Below, one piece after another: positions 1 to 9,562 of a stretch of DNA of 64,000 nt; position 1 is the stretch's first letter; the number at the start of each line of letters is the position of its first letter. The translations under genes and the position numbers were made by a program. Origin of the DNA: Streptomyces sp. LHD-70 (GTDB taxonomy: Bacteria > Actinomycetota > Actinomycetes > Streptomycetales > Streptomycetaceae); contig NZ_JAVIFW010000001.1 of the NCBI RefSeq assembly GCF_031157275.1, positions 744,001 to 808,000 of the forward strand, written 5' to 3'. The notes under the pieces were generated by a model. The model was given only the letters and a program-made list of their open reading frames with translations. It was not told the origin of the DNA and made no database searches.

Positions 1-877
1 ACGAGGTCTGGGTCGGCTGCGCCGCCCACAGCGGCGGCTCGCCGGACTCGGCCCGCGCCAGCATCGCGTCCAACTGGACGGCGCCGGGCCGCGCCGCCGG
101 GTCCCGTACGAGCAGGGCGGACAGGACCGGCGCCAGCGGGCCCGAGCGGACCGGCGGCGGCACGGGCTCGTCGAGCACCGCGGCCAGGGTGGCGAGCGTG
201 GTGGCCCGGCGCATCGGACTCACGCCCTCCACCGCGACGTACAGGACGAGGCCGAGGGACCAGAGGTCGGAGGCCGGGTCGTCATCGGTGCCGCGGATGC
301 GTTCCGGGGCGATGTACTCGGGGGAGCCGATCAGGTCGCCGGTGGCGGTCAGGGCGGACGTGCCCTGGAGGGCGGCGATGCCGAAGTCGGTGAGGACCGC
401 GCTGCCGTCCGCCCGCAGCATCACGTTGGCGGGCTTCACGTCCCGGTGCTGGATGCCGGCGGCGTGCGCGGCGCGCAGCGCGGACAGCACCTGGCGGCCG
501 AGGCGGGCGGCCTCCCGCGGACCCAACGGGCCCTGGGCGAGCCGGTCCTGGAGGGTGTGGCCGGGCAGCAGCTCCATGACGAGCCACGGGTGACCGTCCG
601 CCGGCGCGTCCACGATGTGGTGGATCGTCACCACGTGCGGATGGCTGAGCCGGGCGAGCGCGCGGGCCTCCCGGAGCACCCGCTCGCGCAGCACCCGGTC
701 CGCGTCCGGGGACAGGGCCGGGTCGGGGGAGCGGACCTCCTTCAGGGCCACCTCGCGGTGCAGCGCCGTGTCGCGCGCCCGCCACACGGTGCCCATGCCT
801 CCGCTGCCGAGCCGCTCGATCAGCTCGAAGCGCCCGTCGACGACTCTGTTGCGGGCCGCGCCCCCGTCCCCGTTCAT
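1..877 (-). CDS. Serine/threonine protein kinase, N-terminal part (continues beyond the window)
   Basis: About 292 residues of a Hanks-type Ser/Thr kinase are visible; the 3' end lies off the left edge. The N-lobe has the glycine loop GSGGMGTVWRA (about residues 24-34) and the ATP-binding Lys in VALKEV (about 46). Further on come the catalytic loop HRDVKPANV, the Mg-binding DFGIA and the APE segment GSPEYIAPER. Any transmembrane or sensor domain would be in the missing part. ATG 877 was chosen because the kinase fold starts within 16 residues of it (DGRFELIERLG), although no good Shine-Dalgarno is visible. It follows phoD on the same strand with a 5-base gap, so the two are probably cotranscribed. 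Family assignment is certain; substrate is unknown. Confidence 0.93.
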   Translation of the reverse strand, partial: MNGDGGAARNRVVDGRFELIERLGSGGMGTVWRARDTALHREVALKEVRSPDPALSPDADRVLRERVLREARALARLSHPHVVTIHHIVDAPADGHPWLVMELLPGHTLQDRLAQGPLGPREAARLGRQVLSALRAAHAAGIQHRDVKPANVMLRADGSAVLTDFGIAALQGTSALTATGDLIGSPEYIAPERIRGTDDDPASDLWSLGLVLYVAVEGVSPMRRATTLATLAAVLDEPVPPPVRSGPLAPVLSALLVRDPAARPGAVQLDAMLARAESGEPPLWAAQPTQTS

Positions 878-882
878 GCGGG

Positions 883-2616
883 TCAGCGTACGGGCTGCTG
901 GGCCCGCTCCACCCGCTGTGTGCCCGAAAGTGTGCGGTATGAGCGGAGCCAGGACGAGGTGGCCCGCGGGTCGGCCTTGTCGGACAGCGCGTAGTAGTCC
1001 ATCTGCGAGCGCTCCGCGGTGACGTCCAGGACGCCGTAGCCGTGCGAGTCCATGTCGAGCCACTTCACGTGCCGGTTGGCGGCCTTGACCGCGCCGGCCG
1101 CGACGAGGGACACGGTCTGCGGGTCGACCTTCAGGATGTCGTCCAGGTTGTCCGAAGTCACCGAGGTGACGACGAACTCGGTGGCGGCGCTCTGCGACAG
1201 CGGGTACGTGGCGGCCTTCACCGGCACGTCGTTCGCCCAGGCCATATGGATGTCACCGGTGAGGAAGACGGTGTCGCGGATGCCCCGGTCCGTGAGGTGG
1301 GCCAGGAGCTCCCTGCGGTCGTCGGTGTAGCCGTCCCACTGGTCGACGTTGATCGCGATCCCCTCCTTCGGCAGCCCGAGCAACTCCGCGAGCGGGCCGA
1401 GGAGATGGGCCGGTACGGAGCCGAAGGCCACCGGCGAGATCATCACCGAGGTGCCGACCAGCTTCCACCGCGCCTGCGAGGCGGCGAGCCCCTGCTTGAG
1501 CCAGTCGAGCTGGGCGCGGCCGGTGAGGGTGCGCTCGGGGTCGTCCACGTCGCCGTTGCCGACCGTCGTCTGCTGGGAGCGGAAGGAGCGCAGGTCGAGC
1601 AGGTGCAGATCGGCCAGCTTGCCGTACCGGACGCGGCGGTAGACGGTGCCCTCGGTGGCGGGGCGGACCGGCATCCACTCGAAGTAGGCCTGCTTGGCGG
1701 CGGCTTGGCGTGCCGACCAGTCGCCCTCGGTGCCCGGCGTGTGGTTCTCGGCGCCGCCCGACCAGGTGTCGTTGGCGATCTCGTGGTCGTCCCAGATCGC
1801 GATGACGGGGTGGCGGGCGTGCAGGGCCTGGAGGTCGGGGTCGGTCTTGTAGTTGCCGTGCCGGGTGCGGTAGTCGGCGAGCGAGAGGATCTCGTGCTTC
1901 GGCTCGTGCTGCCGCAGCACGTCCTCGTCGACGGGGTAGCCGCCGGAGGCGTACTCGTAGAGGTAGTCGCCGAGGTGGAGGACCGCGTCCAGGTCGGGGC
2001 GGTCGGCGAGATGGCGGTACGCGGAGAACCAGCCGGCCTCCCAGTTGGCGCAGGAGACCACGCCGAAGCGGACGTTGGGAGCCGTCGCCTCGTGCGCCGG
2101 GGTGGTGCGGGTGCGGCCGACGGGGGAGACGGCTGGGGAGACGGCGGCGGAGCCGGTGGGGGAGTCGGTGGGGGAGCCCTCGGAGGAGGCCGCGCTGCCC
2201 GCCGTGAAGCGGAAGTAATAGTCGGTCGCAGGGCGCAGGCCCCTTACATCGGCCTTCACCGTGTGGTCGGACGCCGCACGCGCGGTGACGGAACCGCTGG
2301 CCGCGAGCCGGCTGAAGTTCCGGTCCTCGGATATCTCCCAACGCACCGTCGTGTCGGGCCCGTTGCCCGACCCGGGCACGGCCTCGGCGGTCGGCGTCAC
2401 GCGGGTCCAGAGCAGGACCCCGTCGGGCAGCGGATCGCCGGACGCCACGCCGTGCAGGAAGGCCGGGCCGTTCTCGGCGGCGTGGGCGAGCGGGGCGGCC
2501 GCGAGAGGTACGACGACCGCGGTGGCGGCGGCCTTGACGACCGTGCGGCGCTTGGGAGTTGAGGCCGAGGGGCCCGTGATCTGGCTGGCGATCTGGCGGG
2601 GGAGTTTACTGGTCAC
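883..2616 (-). CDS. phoD: Alkaline phosphatase D (PhoD family), Tat-exported
   Basis: Predicted secreted phosphodiesterase/alkaline phosphatase of 577 residues that releases phosphate from organic phosphates outside the cell. The N-terminus carries a twin-arginine signal ([12 protein letters not shown] then a hydrophobic stretch ending near AHA). The PhoD N-terminal domain begins at [15 protein letters not shown]. The metallophosphatase core shows [27 protein letters not shown] and LTGDIHMAW, which carry the metal ligands of the family. GTG 2616 is the only start that keeps the whole Tat signal, but it has no clear Shine-Dalgarno. In S. coelicolor phoD is controlled by PhoP, and imperfect PHO-box-like repeats lie upstream here (separate entry). 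The kinase gene follows 5 bases downstream. Confidence 0.94.
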   Translation of the reverse strand: MTSKLPRQIASQITGPSASTPKRRTVVKAAATAVVVPLAAAPLAHAAENGPAFLHGVASGDPLPDGVLLWTRVTPTAEAVPGSGNGPDTTVRWEISEDRNFSRLAASGSVTARAASDHTVKADVRGLRPATDYYFRFTAGSAASSEGSPTDSPTGSAAVSPAVSPVGRTRTTPAHEATAPNVRFGVVSCANWEAGWFSAYRHLADRPDLDAVLHLGDYLYEYASGGYPVDEDVLRQHEPKHEILSLADYRTRHGNYKTDPDLQALHARHPVIAIWDDHEIANDTWSGGAENHTPGTEGDWSARQAAAKQAYFEWMPVRPATEGTVYRRVRYGKLADLHLLDLRSFRSQQTTVGNGDVDDPERTLTGRAQLDWLKQGLAASQARWKLVGTSVMISPVAFGSVPAHLLGPLAELLGLPKEGIAINVDQWDGYTDDRRELLAHLTDRGIRDTVFLTGDIHMAWANDVPVKAATYPLSQSAATEFVVTSVTSDNLDDILKVDPQTVSLVAAGAVKAANRHVKWLDMDSHGYGVLDVTAERSQMDYYALSDKADPRATSSWLRSYRTLSGTQRVERAQQPVR

Positions 2617-2620
2617 GAAC

Positions 2621-2636
2621 GGTCAGATTACTGACC
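2621..2636. promoter_or_regulatory. Perfect palindrome just upstream of phoD
   Basis: GGTCAG-ATTA-CTGACC: 6-base arms and a 4-base spacer, ending 4 bases before the phoD GTG. It could be an operator or a small hairpin in the translation start region. No known consensus was matched. Confidence 0.4.
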
Positions 2637-2660
2637 GGTATGAACAAAGAGCGGACGAAC
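2635..2660 (-). promoter_or_regulatory. Imperfect PHO-box-like direct repeats upstream of phoD
   Basis: On the minus strand GTTCGTCCGCT (2650-2660) and GTTCATACCGG (2635-2645) each match about 9 of 11 positions of the Streptomyces PHO unit GKTCAYYYRSG. They are spaced 15 rather than 11 bases apart, which weakens the call. PhoP control of phoD is established in S. coelicolor; these being the actual sites is inference. Confidence 0.35.
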
Positions 2661-2682
2661 TCCGAAAGTTCGCCCGCTCTTT
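2646..2682 (-). terminator. Hairpin terminator of the DsbA-like gene
   Basis: Two 16-base arms (2646-2661 and 2667-2682) with a 5-base loop. The single imperfection becomes a G-U pair only in RNA read from the minus strand and an A-C mismatch on the plus strand. This suggests it terminates the minus-strand gene ending at 2749. It is followed on that strand by TTTGTTC. Confidence 0.75.
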
Positions 2683-2693
2683 CCCTGCTCGTT

Positions 2694-2723
2694 CAGACGG
2701 TCCGCAGACAGACGGTCCGCAGA
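2694..2723. repeat. Perfect 15-base tandem duplication
   Basis: The 15 bases 2694-2708 are repeated exactly at 2709-2723, directly before a run of short tcag-containing repeats that ends at the stop of the DsbA-like gene. It is noncoding and looks like replication slippage. Confidence 0.7.
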
Positions 2724-2748
2724 CTCAGCCCCTCAGGCCATCAGGCCC

Positions 2749-3570
2749 TCAGCCCTTCAGCGCCGCGTCGATCGTCTTCGTGAACTGCTCGGCCGTCATC
2801 GGCGTCCCCTTCTGGCCGTCGGGGAACTCGGCCTCCAGCTTCTTGCCGTCCATCTTCAGCGTCGGCGTGCCCTCCACACCGCTCTTCTGGAACACGGCCG
2901 ACATCTCAAGAGCCCACCGGTCGTAGGTGCCGTCCTCGAGGGCCTTCTCGAACTTCGCGTTGCCCTTGAGCTCCGGGACGTCGTTCGCGATCTCGATCAG
3001 TGCGGAGTCGTCCTTGAACTTGTCGTCCGACTCCTCCGGGTGGTGCTCGGCGGAGTAGAGCGCCGACTTGAACTGGAGGAAGGCCTCGGGGCTGACGTTC
3101 AGGGCGGCGCCGAGCGCGCTCAGGGCGTTCTTGGAGCCCTCGCCCTGTGCGGCGTTGTCGATGAACGAGGCGCCGACGAACTTGACCTTGTACTTGCCGT
3201 CCTCGACGTCCTTCTCGATCGTCTTGCCCACGCCCTGCTCGAACGTGGCGCAGATCGGGCAGCGCGGGTCCTCGTACATCTCCAGGGTCTTCTTCGCGCT
3301 GTCCTCGCCGATCACGACCGTGGTGCCGTTCTTGCCCGAGGTGTTGGCGGGCGCGACGACCTTCGCCGTCTCGGCGGCCTCCCACGCGGACGGCTTGCTC
3401 GCCTGCATCACGGCCCAGCCGACGCCGCCGGCCACGGCCAGGACGCCGACGATGCTCACGCCGACGATCACCTGCCGACGGACCTTGTCCTTCTTGGCCT
3501 GCCGCTCCCGCTCGGCCCGCAGCCGCTCGCGGGCCGCCGTCTTCGCCGCCTGGCTGTTGCGCTTGCTCAT
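2749..3570 (-). CDS. Membrane-anchored DsbA-like thioredoxin-fold protein
   Basis: Protein of 273 residues: a highly charged cytoplasmic N-terminus (1-32), one membrane segment (about 34-54), then an extracytoplasmic DsbA/Thioredoxin_4 domain. The active site is CPIC (104-107), and EGTPT supplies the cis-proline loop. It likely acts in disulfide formation or isomerisation of exported proteins. The start ATG 3570 has GGAG 7 bases upstream; the longer reading frame upstream is not needed. A paralogue with the same architecture lies at 34412-35188. The gene sits upstream of phoD but a strong hairpin separates them, so they are probably separate transcripts. Redox partner and substrate are unknown. 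Confidence 0.88.
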   Translation of the reverse strand: MSKRNSQAAKTAARERLRAERERQAKKDKVRRQVIVGVSIVGVLAVAGGVGWAVMQASKPSAWEAAETAKVVAPANTSGKNGTTVVIGEDSAKKTLEMYEDPRCPICATFEQGVGKTIEKDVEDGKYKVKFVGASFIDNAAQGEGSKNALSALGAALNVSPEAFLQFKSALYSAEHHPEESDDKFKDDSALIEIANDVPELKGNAKFEKALEDGTYDRWALEMSAVFQKSGVEGTPTLKMDGKKLEAEFPDGQKGTPMTAEQFTKTIDAALKG

Positions 3571-3647
3571 GATCTGTCTCCGTACGTGACGTGGTGTGGG
3601 GTGGTCCAGCTGGTGTTTGGTGCTGGTGTTGCCGCTGGTGCTCGTGC

Positions 3648-4355
3648 TCAGGCGAAAACAGGGGCCTGGCACGGCGGTCCACGCCGGTTCACGGAGTGCG
3701 CGACGAGCCACGCGCGCGGGATACGGATCTGATGCGCCCACACACGGGCCCGCCGCACCGGTTCGATGCGTACGGCGAAGGAGGCCACCGCGACGAGCAG
3801 CGGCCGGAAGGCGAGCGACGCGGCCGCGCGCAGGAGCTGCGCCAGGGCGCTCTCGCCGCGCCGCAGCCAGGCCGCGGCGACGAGCCCCAGGCCGACGTGC
3901 GCGGCGAGCAGCAGCCAGGCCGCGGCCGGATCAGGGGAGGCGAGCAGTCCGGCGGCCTGGTGCTGTCCGCCGCCAGCGGCCCGCGCCAGGGTGGCGCCCA
4001 CCCCGTCCCCGACACACAGGACGTCGAAACCGAAGGAGCGCAGCGGACCGGCGACCGGGCCGCCCGCCGCGCCGTAACAGACATGCTGGCCGGCCGTGAA
4101 CACCGTGTCCGCGGCCAGCTCCAGGGGCACCAGAAGCGCGGCGATCCGCCAGAAGCCGCGCTCACGACCGGCGAGCAGATAGGCGAGCGCGAAGACGACC
4201 GCGCTCACCCCGGCGACCGTGGTCAGCGGCAGCGGCACCCCGGACAGCAGCACGTGCGAGGCGGCGGACAGCGTCACGACGACCGCCGTGAAGAGCGCTG
4301 CCCGCGCCGCGCGAAGCTGCGACCCGGATATGTCCATGGCGCGAAAGTCTGCCAT
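3648..4355 (-). CDS. Integral membrane protein of unknown function
   Basis: A 235-residue hydrophobic protein with roughly four or five membrane spans and an Arg-rich tail; I do not recognise a family. ATG 4355 has GAGG too close for ideal spacing, and ATG 4337 (MDISGSQ) is an equally plausible start. It ends 77 bases before the DsbA-like gene on the same strand and follows the DUF2252 gene by 50 bases, so it may belong to a loose minus-strand unit. The reading frame continues well upstream over the DUF2252 gene, but that part is an antisense-type shadow. Confidence 0.65.
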   Translation of the reverse strand: MADFRAMDISGSQLRAARAALFTAVVVTLSAASHVLLSGVPLPLTTVAGVSAVVFALAYLLAGRERGFWRIAALLVPLELAADTVFTAGQHVCYGAAGGPVAGPLRSFGFDVLCVGDGVGATLARAAGGGQHQAAGLLASPDPAAAWLLLAAHVGLGLVAAAWLRRGESALAQLLRAAASLAFRPLLVAVASFAVRIEPVRRARVWAHQIRIPRAWLVAHSVNRRGPPCQAPVFA

Positions 4356-4405
4356 GCCTCGGTGTAAGCCCCCCTTCAAGATTTCCTGTGAACGCTCCCT
4401 GAGGT

Positions 4406-5734
4406 TCAGAGCCCCGGGATCCGGCCGTTGCGGAACAGGTCCACGAAGATCTGGTGGTCCCGGCGGGCCCGCGCCCCGTACCCGTGCGCGAACTCCACGA
4501 GGAGGTCGCCGAAGCCGTTCTCGTCGGCCGCGATGGCCGCGTCGATCGCCCGCTCCGTGGAGAACGGCACCAGCTCGGAGTGCCCGCTCTCGTCGTCCGC
4601 GGCCGCGTGCATCGTGGCCGTGGCCCGCCCCAGGTCGGCGATCACGGCGGCGATCTCGTCCGCCTCGTCGATGTCCGACCAGTCCAGGTCCACCGCGTAC
4701 GGCGACACCTCGGCGACCAGCTGGCCCGAGCCGTCCAGCTCCGTCCAGCCCAGCCACGGGTCGGCGTGCGCCTGAAGGGCGCGCTGCGAGATCACCGTGC
4801 GGTGGCCCTCGTGCTGGAAGTACTCACGGACCGCCGGGTCCGTGAGGTGCCGCGAGACCGCCGGGGTCTGCGCCTGCTTGAGATAGATCACGACGTCGTT
4901 CTCCAGGGCGTCGGAATTGCCCTCAAGCAGGATGTTGTACGAGGGCAGCCCCGCCGAGCCGATCCCGATCCCGCGCCGCCCCACCACGTCCTTCACGCGG
5001 TACGAGTCGGGGCGGGACAGGGACGACTCGGGCAGCGTCTCCAGGTACCCGTCGAAGGCGGCCAGGACCTTGTACCGCGTGGCGGCGTCCAGCTCGATCG
5101 CGCCGCCGCCCGCCGAGAACCGGCGCTCGAAGTCCCGGATCTCCGTCATCGACTCGAGCAGTCCGAACCGGGTCAGCGAGCGGGCCGAGCGCAGCGCGCC
5201 GAGCAGCGGCCCCTCGGCCGTGTCCAGGGTGAAGGGCGGCACCTCGTCGTCCTTCGCGCCGGTCGCGAGCGCGTGGATCCGCTCGCGGTAGGCGCTCGCG
5301 TACGTCCGCACCAGGTCGGTGATCTGCTCGTCGGAGAGCGCCTTGGAGTACCCGATCAGCGCGACGGAGGCGGCGAACCGCTTCAGGTCCCAGGTGAAGG
5401 GGCCGACGTACGCCTCGTCGAAGTCGTTGACGTTGAAGATCAGGCGGCCCTGGGAGTCCATGTACGTACCGAAGTTCTCGGCGTGCAGATCGCCGTGGAT
5501 CCACACCTTGCCCGTGCGGTCGTCGAGGTACGGGCCGCCGTGCTGCTCGCGCTCCTGGTCGTGGTAGAAGAGGCACGCCGTGCCGCGGTAGAAGGCGAAG
5601 GCGCTGGAAGCCATCTTGCGGAACTTCACGCGGAAGGCGGCCGGATCGGCGGCGAGGAGCTCGCCGAACGCGGTGTCGAAGACGGCGAGGATCTGCTCGC
5701 CGCGCTGCTCGGCGCTGAGCTCGGGGACCGACAT
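4406..5734 (-). CDS. DUF2252 domain protein
   Basis: A 442-residue protein of the DUF2252 family, whose fold resembles aminoglycoside phosphotransferase-type kinases. Consistent motifs include WIHGDLHAENFGTY (catalytic-loop-like HGDLHxxN) and VNDFDEAY (metal-binding-like D). The family substrate is unknown. ATG 5734 is preceded by AGGAGG at 9 bases, deciding it over an upstream ATG at 5761. It is transcribed divergently from dnaE across a 160-base gap that must hold both promoters. Confidence 0.88.
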   Translation of the reverse strand: MSVPELSAEQRGEQILAVFDTAFGELLAADPAAFRVKFRKMASSAFAFYRGTACLFYHDQEREQHGGPYLDDRTGKVWIHGDLHAENFGTYMDSQGRLIFNVNDFDEAYVGPFTWDLKRFAASVALIGYSKALSDEQITDLVRTYASAYRERIHALATGAKDDEVPPFTLDTAEGPLLGALRSARSLTRFGLLESMTEIRDFERRFSAGGGAIELDAATRYKVLAAFDGYLETLPESSLSRPDSYRVKDVVGRRGIGIGSAGLPSYNILLEGNSDALENDVVIYLKQAQTPAVSRHLTDPAVREYFQHEGHRTVISQRALQAHADPWLGWTELDGSGQLVAEVSPYAVDLDWSDIDEADEIAAVIADLGRATATMHAAADDESGHSELVPFSTERAIDAAIAADENGFGDLLVEFAHGYGARARRDHQIFVDLFRNGRIPGL

Positions 5735-5894
5735 CGCTGGGTGCCTCCTGGTGCATGACATTTGGGACAGGTGTTCCGTCCCTTACAACGCACGAAGCTA
5801 CTCGTGAGTGCCCGCGGGTTGTCAGTCCCCGGACGTAGACTTCAGCGCTGTCCCCCCACTACGTCGCCGTGAGTTCTTCCGGAGGTCTTCCACC

Positions 5895-8800
5895 GTGACC
5901 GCCTCGTCCAGGCCGCCCTTCACGCACCTGCACGTCCACACCCAGTACTCGCTGCTCGACGGCGCGGCGCGGCTGAAGGACATGTTCAACGCCTGCAACG
6001 AGATGGGCATGACCCATGTCGCCATGACGGACCACGGCAACCTCCACGGTGCGTATGACTTCTTCCACTCCGCGAAGAAGGCCGGGGTCACCCCGATCAT
6101 CGGCATCGAGGCGTACGTCGCGCCCCAGTCCCGGCAGTACAAGCGGAAGATCCAGTGGGGCCAGCCGCACCAGAAGCGGGACGACGTCTCGGGTTCGGGT
6201 GGTTACACCCACAAGACGATCTGGGCGGCGAACAGCACGGGCCTGCACAACCTCTTCAAGCTCTCCTCGGACGCGTACGCCGAGGGCTGGCTGCAGAAGT
6301 GGCCCCGCATGGACAAGGAGACCATCGCCCAGTGGTCGGAGGGCCTGATCGCCTCCACCGGCTGCCCCTCCGGCGAGCTCCAGACCCGGCTGCGCCTCGG
6401 CCAGTTCGACGAGGCCCTGAAGGCCGCCTCCGAGTACCAGGACATCTTCGGCAAGGACCGGTATTTCCTGGAGCTGATGGACCACGGCATCGAGATCGAG
6501 CGCCGGGTCCGCGACGGCCTCCTTGAGGTCGGCAAGAAGCTCGGCATCCCGCCCCTGGTGACGAACGACTCGCACTACACCTACGCGCACGAGTCGACGG
6601 CCCACGACGCCCTGCTCTGCATCCAGACCGGCAAGAACCTCTCCGACCCGGACCGCTTCCGCTTCGACGGCACGGGTTACTACCTGAAGACGACCGACGA
6701 GATGTACGCCATCGACTCCTCGGACGCCTGGCAGGAGGGCTGCCGCAACACGCTCCTGGTGGCCGAGCAGATCGACACCACGGGCATGTTCGAGAAGCGC
6801 GACCTCATGCCGAAGTTCGACATCCCGGACGGCTTCACGGAGGTCACCTGGTTCCAGGAGGAGGTCCGGGTCGGCATGAACCGCCGCTACCCGGGCGGCG
6901 TCCCCGAGGACCGCCAGAAGCAGGCCGAGTACGAGATGGACACCATCATCTCGATGGGCTTCCCGGGATACTTCCTGGTCGTCGCCGACTTCATCATGTG
7001 GGCGAAGAACCAGGGCATCGCGGTGGGCCCGGGCCGAGGCTCCGCGGCCGGCTCGATCGTGGCGTACGCGATGGGCATCACCGACCTCGACCCGATCACG
7101 CACGGCCTGATCTTCGAGCGGTTCCTCAACCCCGAGCGCATCTCCATGCCCGATGTCGACATCGACTTCGACGAGCGCAGGCGCGTCGAGGTGATCAGGT
7201 ACGTGACGGAGAAGTACGGCTCCGACAAGGTCGCCATGATCGGCACGTACGGAAAGATCAAGGCGAAGAACGCCATCAAGGACTCCGCGCGCGTGCTCGG
7301 ATATCCGTACGCGATGGGTGACCGCCTCACCAAGGCCATGCCCGCCGACGTCCTCGGCAAGGGCATCGACCTCTCCGGCATCACCGACCCCAAGCACCCG
7401 CGCTACAGCGAGGCGGGCGAGATCCGGGGGATGTACGAGAACGAACCGGACGTCAAGAAGGTCATCGACACCGCGAAGGGTGTGGAGGGCCTGGTCCGGC
7501 AGATGGGTGTGCACGCGGCCGGCGTGATCATGTCCAGCGAGCCGATCGTCGAGCACGCCCCGCTCTGGACGCGGCACACCGACGGCGTGACGATCACGCA
7601 GTGGGACTACCCGCAGTGCGAGTCGCTCGGCCTGCTCAAGATGGACTTCCTGGGCCTGCGCAACCTCACCATCATGGACGACGCCGTCAAGATGGTGCGG
7701 GCCGACAAGGGCATCGACCTGGAGATGCTCAACCTCCCGCTCGACGACCCGAAGACCTTCGAACTCCTCTGCCGCGGTGACACCCTCGGCGTCTTCCAGT
7801 TCGACGGCGGCCCGATGCGTTCGCTGCTCCGCCAGATGCAGCCTGACAACTTCGAGGACATTTCCGCCGTCTCGGCCCTGTACCGGCCGGGCCCGATGGG
7901 CATGAACTCGCATATCAACTACGCGGAGCGGAAGAACGGCCGCCAGGAGATCACCCCGATCCACCCGGAGCTCGAGGAGCCCCTGAAGGAGACCCTGGGT
8001 CTCACCTACGGCCTGATCGTGTACCAGGAGCAGGTGCAGAAGGCCGCCCAGATCATCGCCGGATACTCGCTCGGCGAGGCCGACGTGCTCCGCCGCGTGA
8101 TGGGCAAGAAGAAGCCCGAGGAACTGGAGAAGAACTTCGTCCTCTTCCAGGCCGGTGCCCGCAAGAAGGGCTTCTCCGACGCGGCCATCCAGGCCCTCTG
8201 GGACGTCCTGGTCCCCTTCGCCGGATACGCGTTCAACAAGGCCCACTCCTCCGCGTACGGCCTGGTCACCTACTGGACGGCGTACCTCAAGGCGAACCAC
8301 CCCGCCGAGTACATGGCGGCGCTGCTCACCTCGGTGAAGGACGACAAGGACAAGTCGGCCGTCTATCTCAACGAGTGCCGCCGCATGGGCATCAAGGTGC
8401 TCCCGCCGAACGTCAACGAGTCGGTGCACAACTTCGCGGCCCAGGGGGACGACGTGATCCTCTTCGGCCTGGAGGCGGTCCGCAACGTCGGCACCAACGT
8501 CGTCGAGTCGATCATCCGCTCCCGCAAGGCCAAGGGGAAGTTCAGTTCCTTCCCCGACTACCTCGACAAGGTCGAGGCCACCGCCTGCAACAAGCGCACC
8601 ACCGAATCGCTCATCAAGGCGGGCGCGTTCGACACCATGCACCACACCCGCAAGGGCCTCACCGCGCAGTACGAACCGATGATCGACAACGTCGTCGCGG
8701 TCAAGCGCAAGGAGGCCGAGGGCCAGTTCGACCTCTTCGGCGGGATGGGCGACGAATCGGGCGGTGACGAGCCGGGCTTCGGGCTCGACGTGGAGTTCTC

Positions 8801-9446
8801 CGAGGACGAGTGGGAGAAGACGTATCTCCTCGCGCAGGAACGGGAGATGCTCGGTCTGTATGTCTCGGACCACCCCCTCTTCGGCCTGGAGCATGTGCTC
8901 TCCGACAAGGCGGACGCCGGGATCGGGCAGCTCACCGGCGGTGACTTCTCCGACGGCTCGATCGTCACCATCGGCGGCATCATCTCGGGCCTCCAGCGCA
9001 AGATGACCAAGCAGGGCAACGCCTGGGCGATCGCCACCGTCGAGGACCTCGCGGGCTCCATCGAGTGCATGTTCTTCCCGGCGACGTACCAGCTGGTGTC
9101 GACCCAACTCGTCGAGGACGCCGTGGTGTTCGTCAAGGGCCGGCTCGACAAGCGCGAGGACGTGCCGCGCCTGGTCGCCATGGAGATGCAGGTCCCGGAC
9201 CTGTCGAACGCCGGCACCAACGCCCCCGTCCTCATCACCATCCCGACGGTCAGGGTCACCCCGCCGATGGTCAGCCGCCTCGGCGAGGTGCTCAGCCACC
9301 ACAAGGGCAACTCCGAGGTGCGCATCAAGCTCGTCGGCGCCCGCAAGACCACCGTGCTCCGGCTCGACAAGCACCGCGTGCAGCCCGATCCGGCGCTCTT
9401 CGGCGACCTCAAGGTGCTGCTCGGCCCCCAGTGCCTGGCCGGTTAG
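5895..9446 (+). CDS. dnaE: DNA polymerase III alpha subunit (replicative)
   Basis: Catalytic subunit of the replicative polymerase, 1183 residues, the normal length for DnaE1. The N-terminal PHP domain starts with THLHVHTQYSLLDG (His ligands at about 11, 13 and 15). The polymerase palm has GPGRGSAAGS (about 378) and the acidic triad motif PDVDIDFDERR (about 420), followed by the helix-hairpin-helix and OB-fold regions (IVTIGGIISGLQRKMTKQG). GTG 5895 is chosen because GGAGGT lies 8 bases upstream and the PHP domain begins at once; the in-frame extension to 5808 is not supported. A hairpin terminator follows at 9499-9532. Confidence 0.98.
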   Translation: MTASSRPPFTHLHVHTQYSLLDGAARLKDMFNACNEMGMTHVAMTDHGNLHGAYDFFHSAKKAGVTPIIGIEAYVAPQSRQYKRKIQWGQPHQKRDDVSGSGGYTHKTIWAANSTGLHNLFKLSSDAYAEGWLQKWPRMDKETIAQWSEGLIASTGCPSGELQTRLRLGQFDEALKAASEYQDIFGKDRYFLELMDHGIEIERRVRDGLLEVGKKLGIPPLVTNDSHYTYAHESTAHDALLCIQTGKNLSDPDRFRFDGTGYYLKTTDEMYAIDSSDAWQEGCRNTLLVAEQIDTTGMFEKRDLMPKFDIPDGFTEVTWFQEEVRVGMNRRYPGGVPEDRQKQAEYEMDTIISMGFPGYFLVVADFIMWAKNQGIAVGPGRGSAAGSIVAYAMGITDLDPITHGLIFERFLNPERISMPDVDIDFDERRRVEVIRYVTEKYGSDKVAMIGTYGKIKAKNAIKDSARVLGYPYAMGDRLTKAMPADVLGKGIDLSGITDPKHPRYSEAGEIRGMYENEPDVKKVIDTAKGVEGLVRQMGVHAAGVIMSSEPIVEHAPLWTRHTDGVTITQWDYPQCESLGLLKMDFLGLRNLTIMDDAVKMVRADKGIDLEMLNLPLDDPKTFELLCRGDTLGVFQFDGGPMRSLLRQMQPDNFEDISAVSALYRPGPMGMNSHINYAERKNGRQEITPIHPELEEPLKETLGLTYGLIVYQEQVQKAAQIIAGYSLGEADVLRRVMGKKKPEELEKNFVLFQAGARKKGFSDAAIQALWDVLVPFAGYAFNKAHSSAYGLVTYWTAYLKANHPAEYMAALLTSVKDDKDKSAVYLNECRRMGIKVLPPNVNESVHNFAAQGDDVILFGLEAVRNVGTNVVESIIRSRKAKGKFSSFPDYLDKVEATACNKRTTESLIKAGAFDTMHHTRKGLTAQYEPMIDNVVAVKRKEAEGQFDLFGGMGDESGGDEPGFGLDVEFSEDEWEKTYLLAQEREMLGLYVSDHPLFGLEHVLSDKADAGIGQLTGGDFSDGSIVTIGGIISGLQRKMTKQGNAWAIATVEDLAGSIECMFFPATYQLVSTQLVEDAVVFVKGRLDKREDVPRLVAMEMQVPDLSNAGTNAPVLITIPTVRVTPPMVSRLGEVLSHHKGNSEVRIKLVGARKTTVLRLDKHRVQPDPALFGDLKVLLGPQCLAG

Positions 9447-9498
9447 GCATGCGTGGCAGGCGTAATTCCCTGTCATACGGCTGGAATTGATGCGTACG

Positions 9499-9532
9499 CG
9501 AAGGGCGCGCCCTGAAAAGGACGCGCCCTTCG
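9499..9532. terminator. Bidirectional terminator between dnaE and the small basic protein gene
   Basis: Perfect 11-base arms (9499-9509 and 9522-9532) around a 12-base loop, between two convergent genes. No U-tract, as is usual in Streptomyces. Confidence 0.8.
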
Positions 9533-9562
9533 TCGCCAGTGTCAAGTGGCTTACCGCCCGGG

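Noticed and set aside
5859..9545. 1228-residue open frame antisense to dnaE
   Set aside because: Same reason: a shadow of a strongly codon-biased gene with no family motifs.
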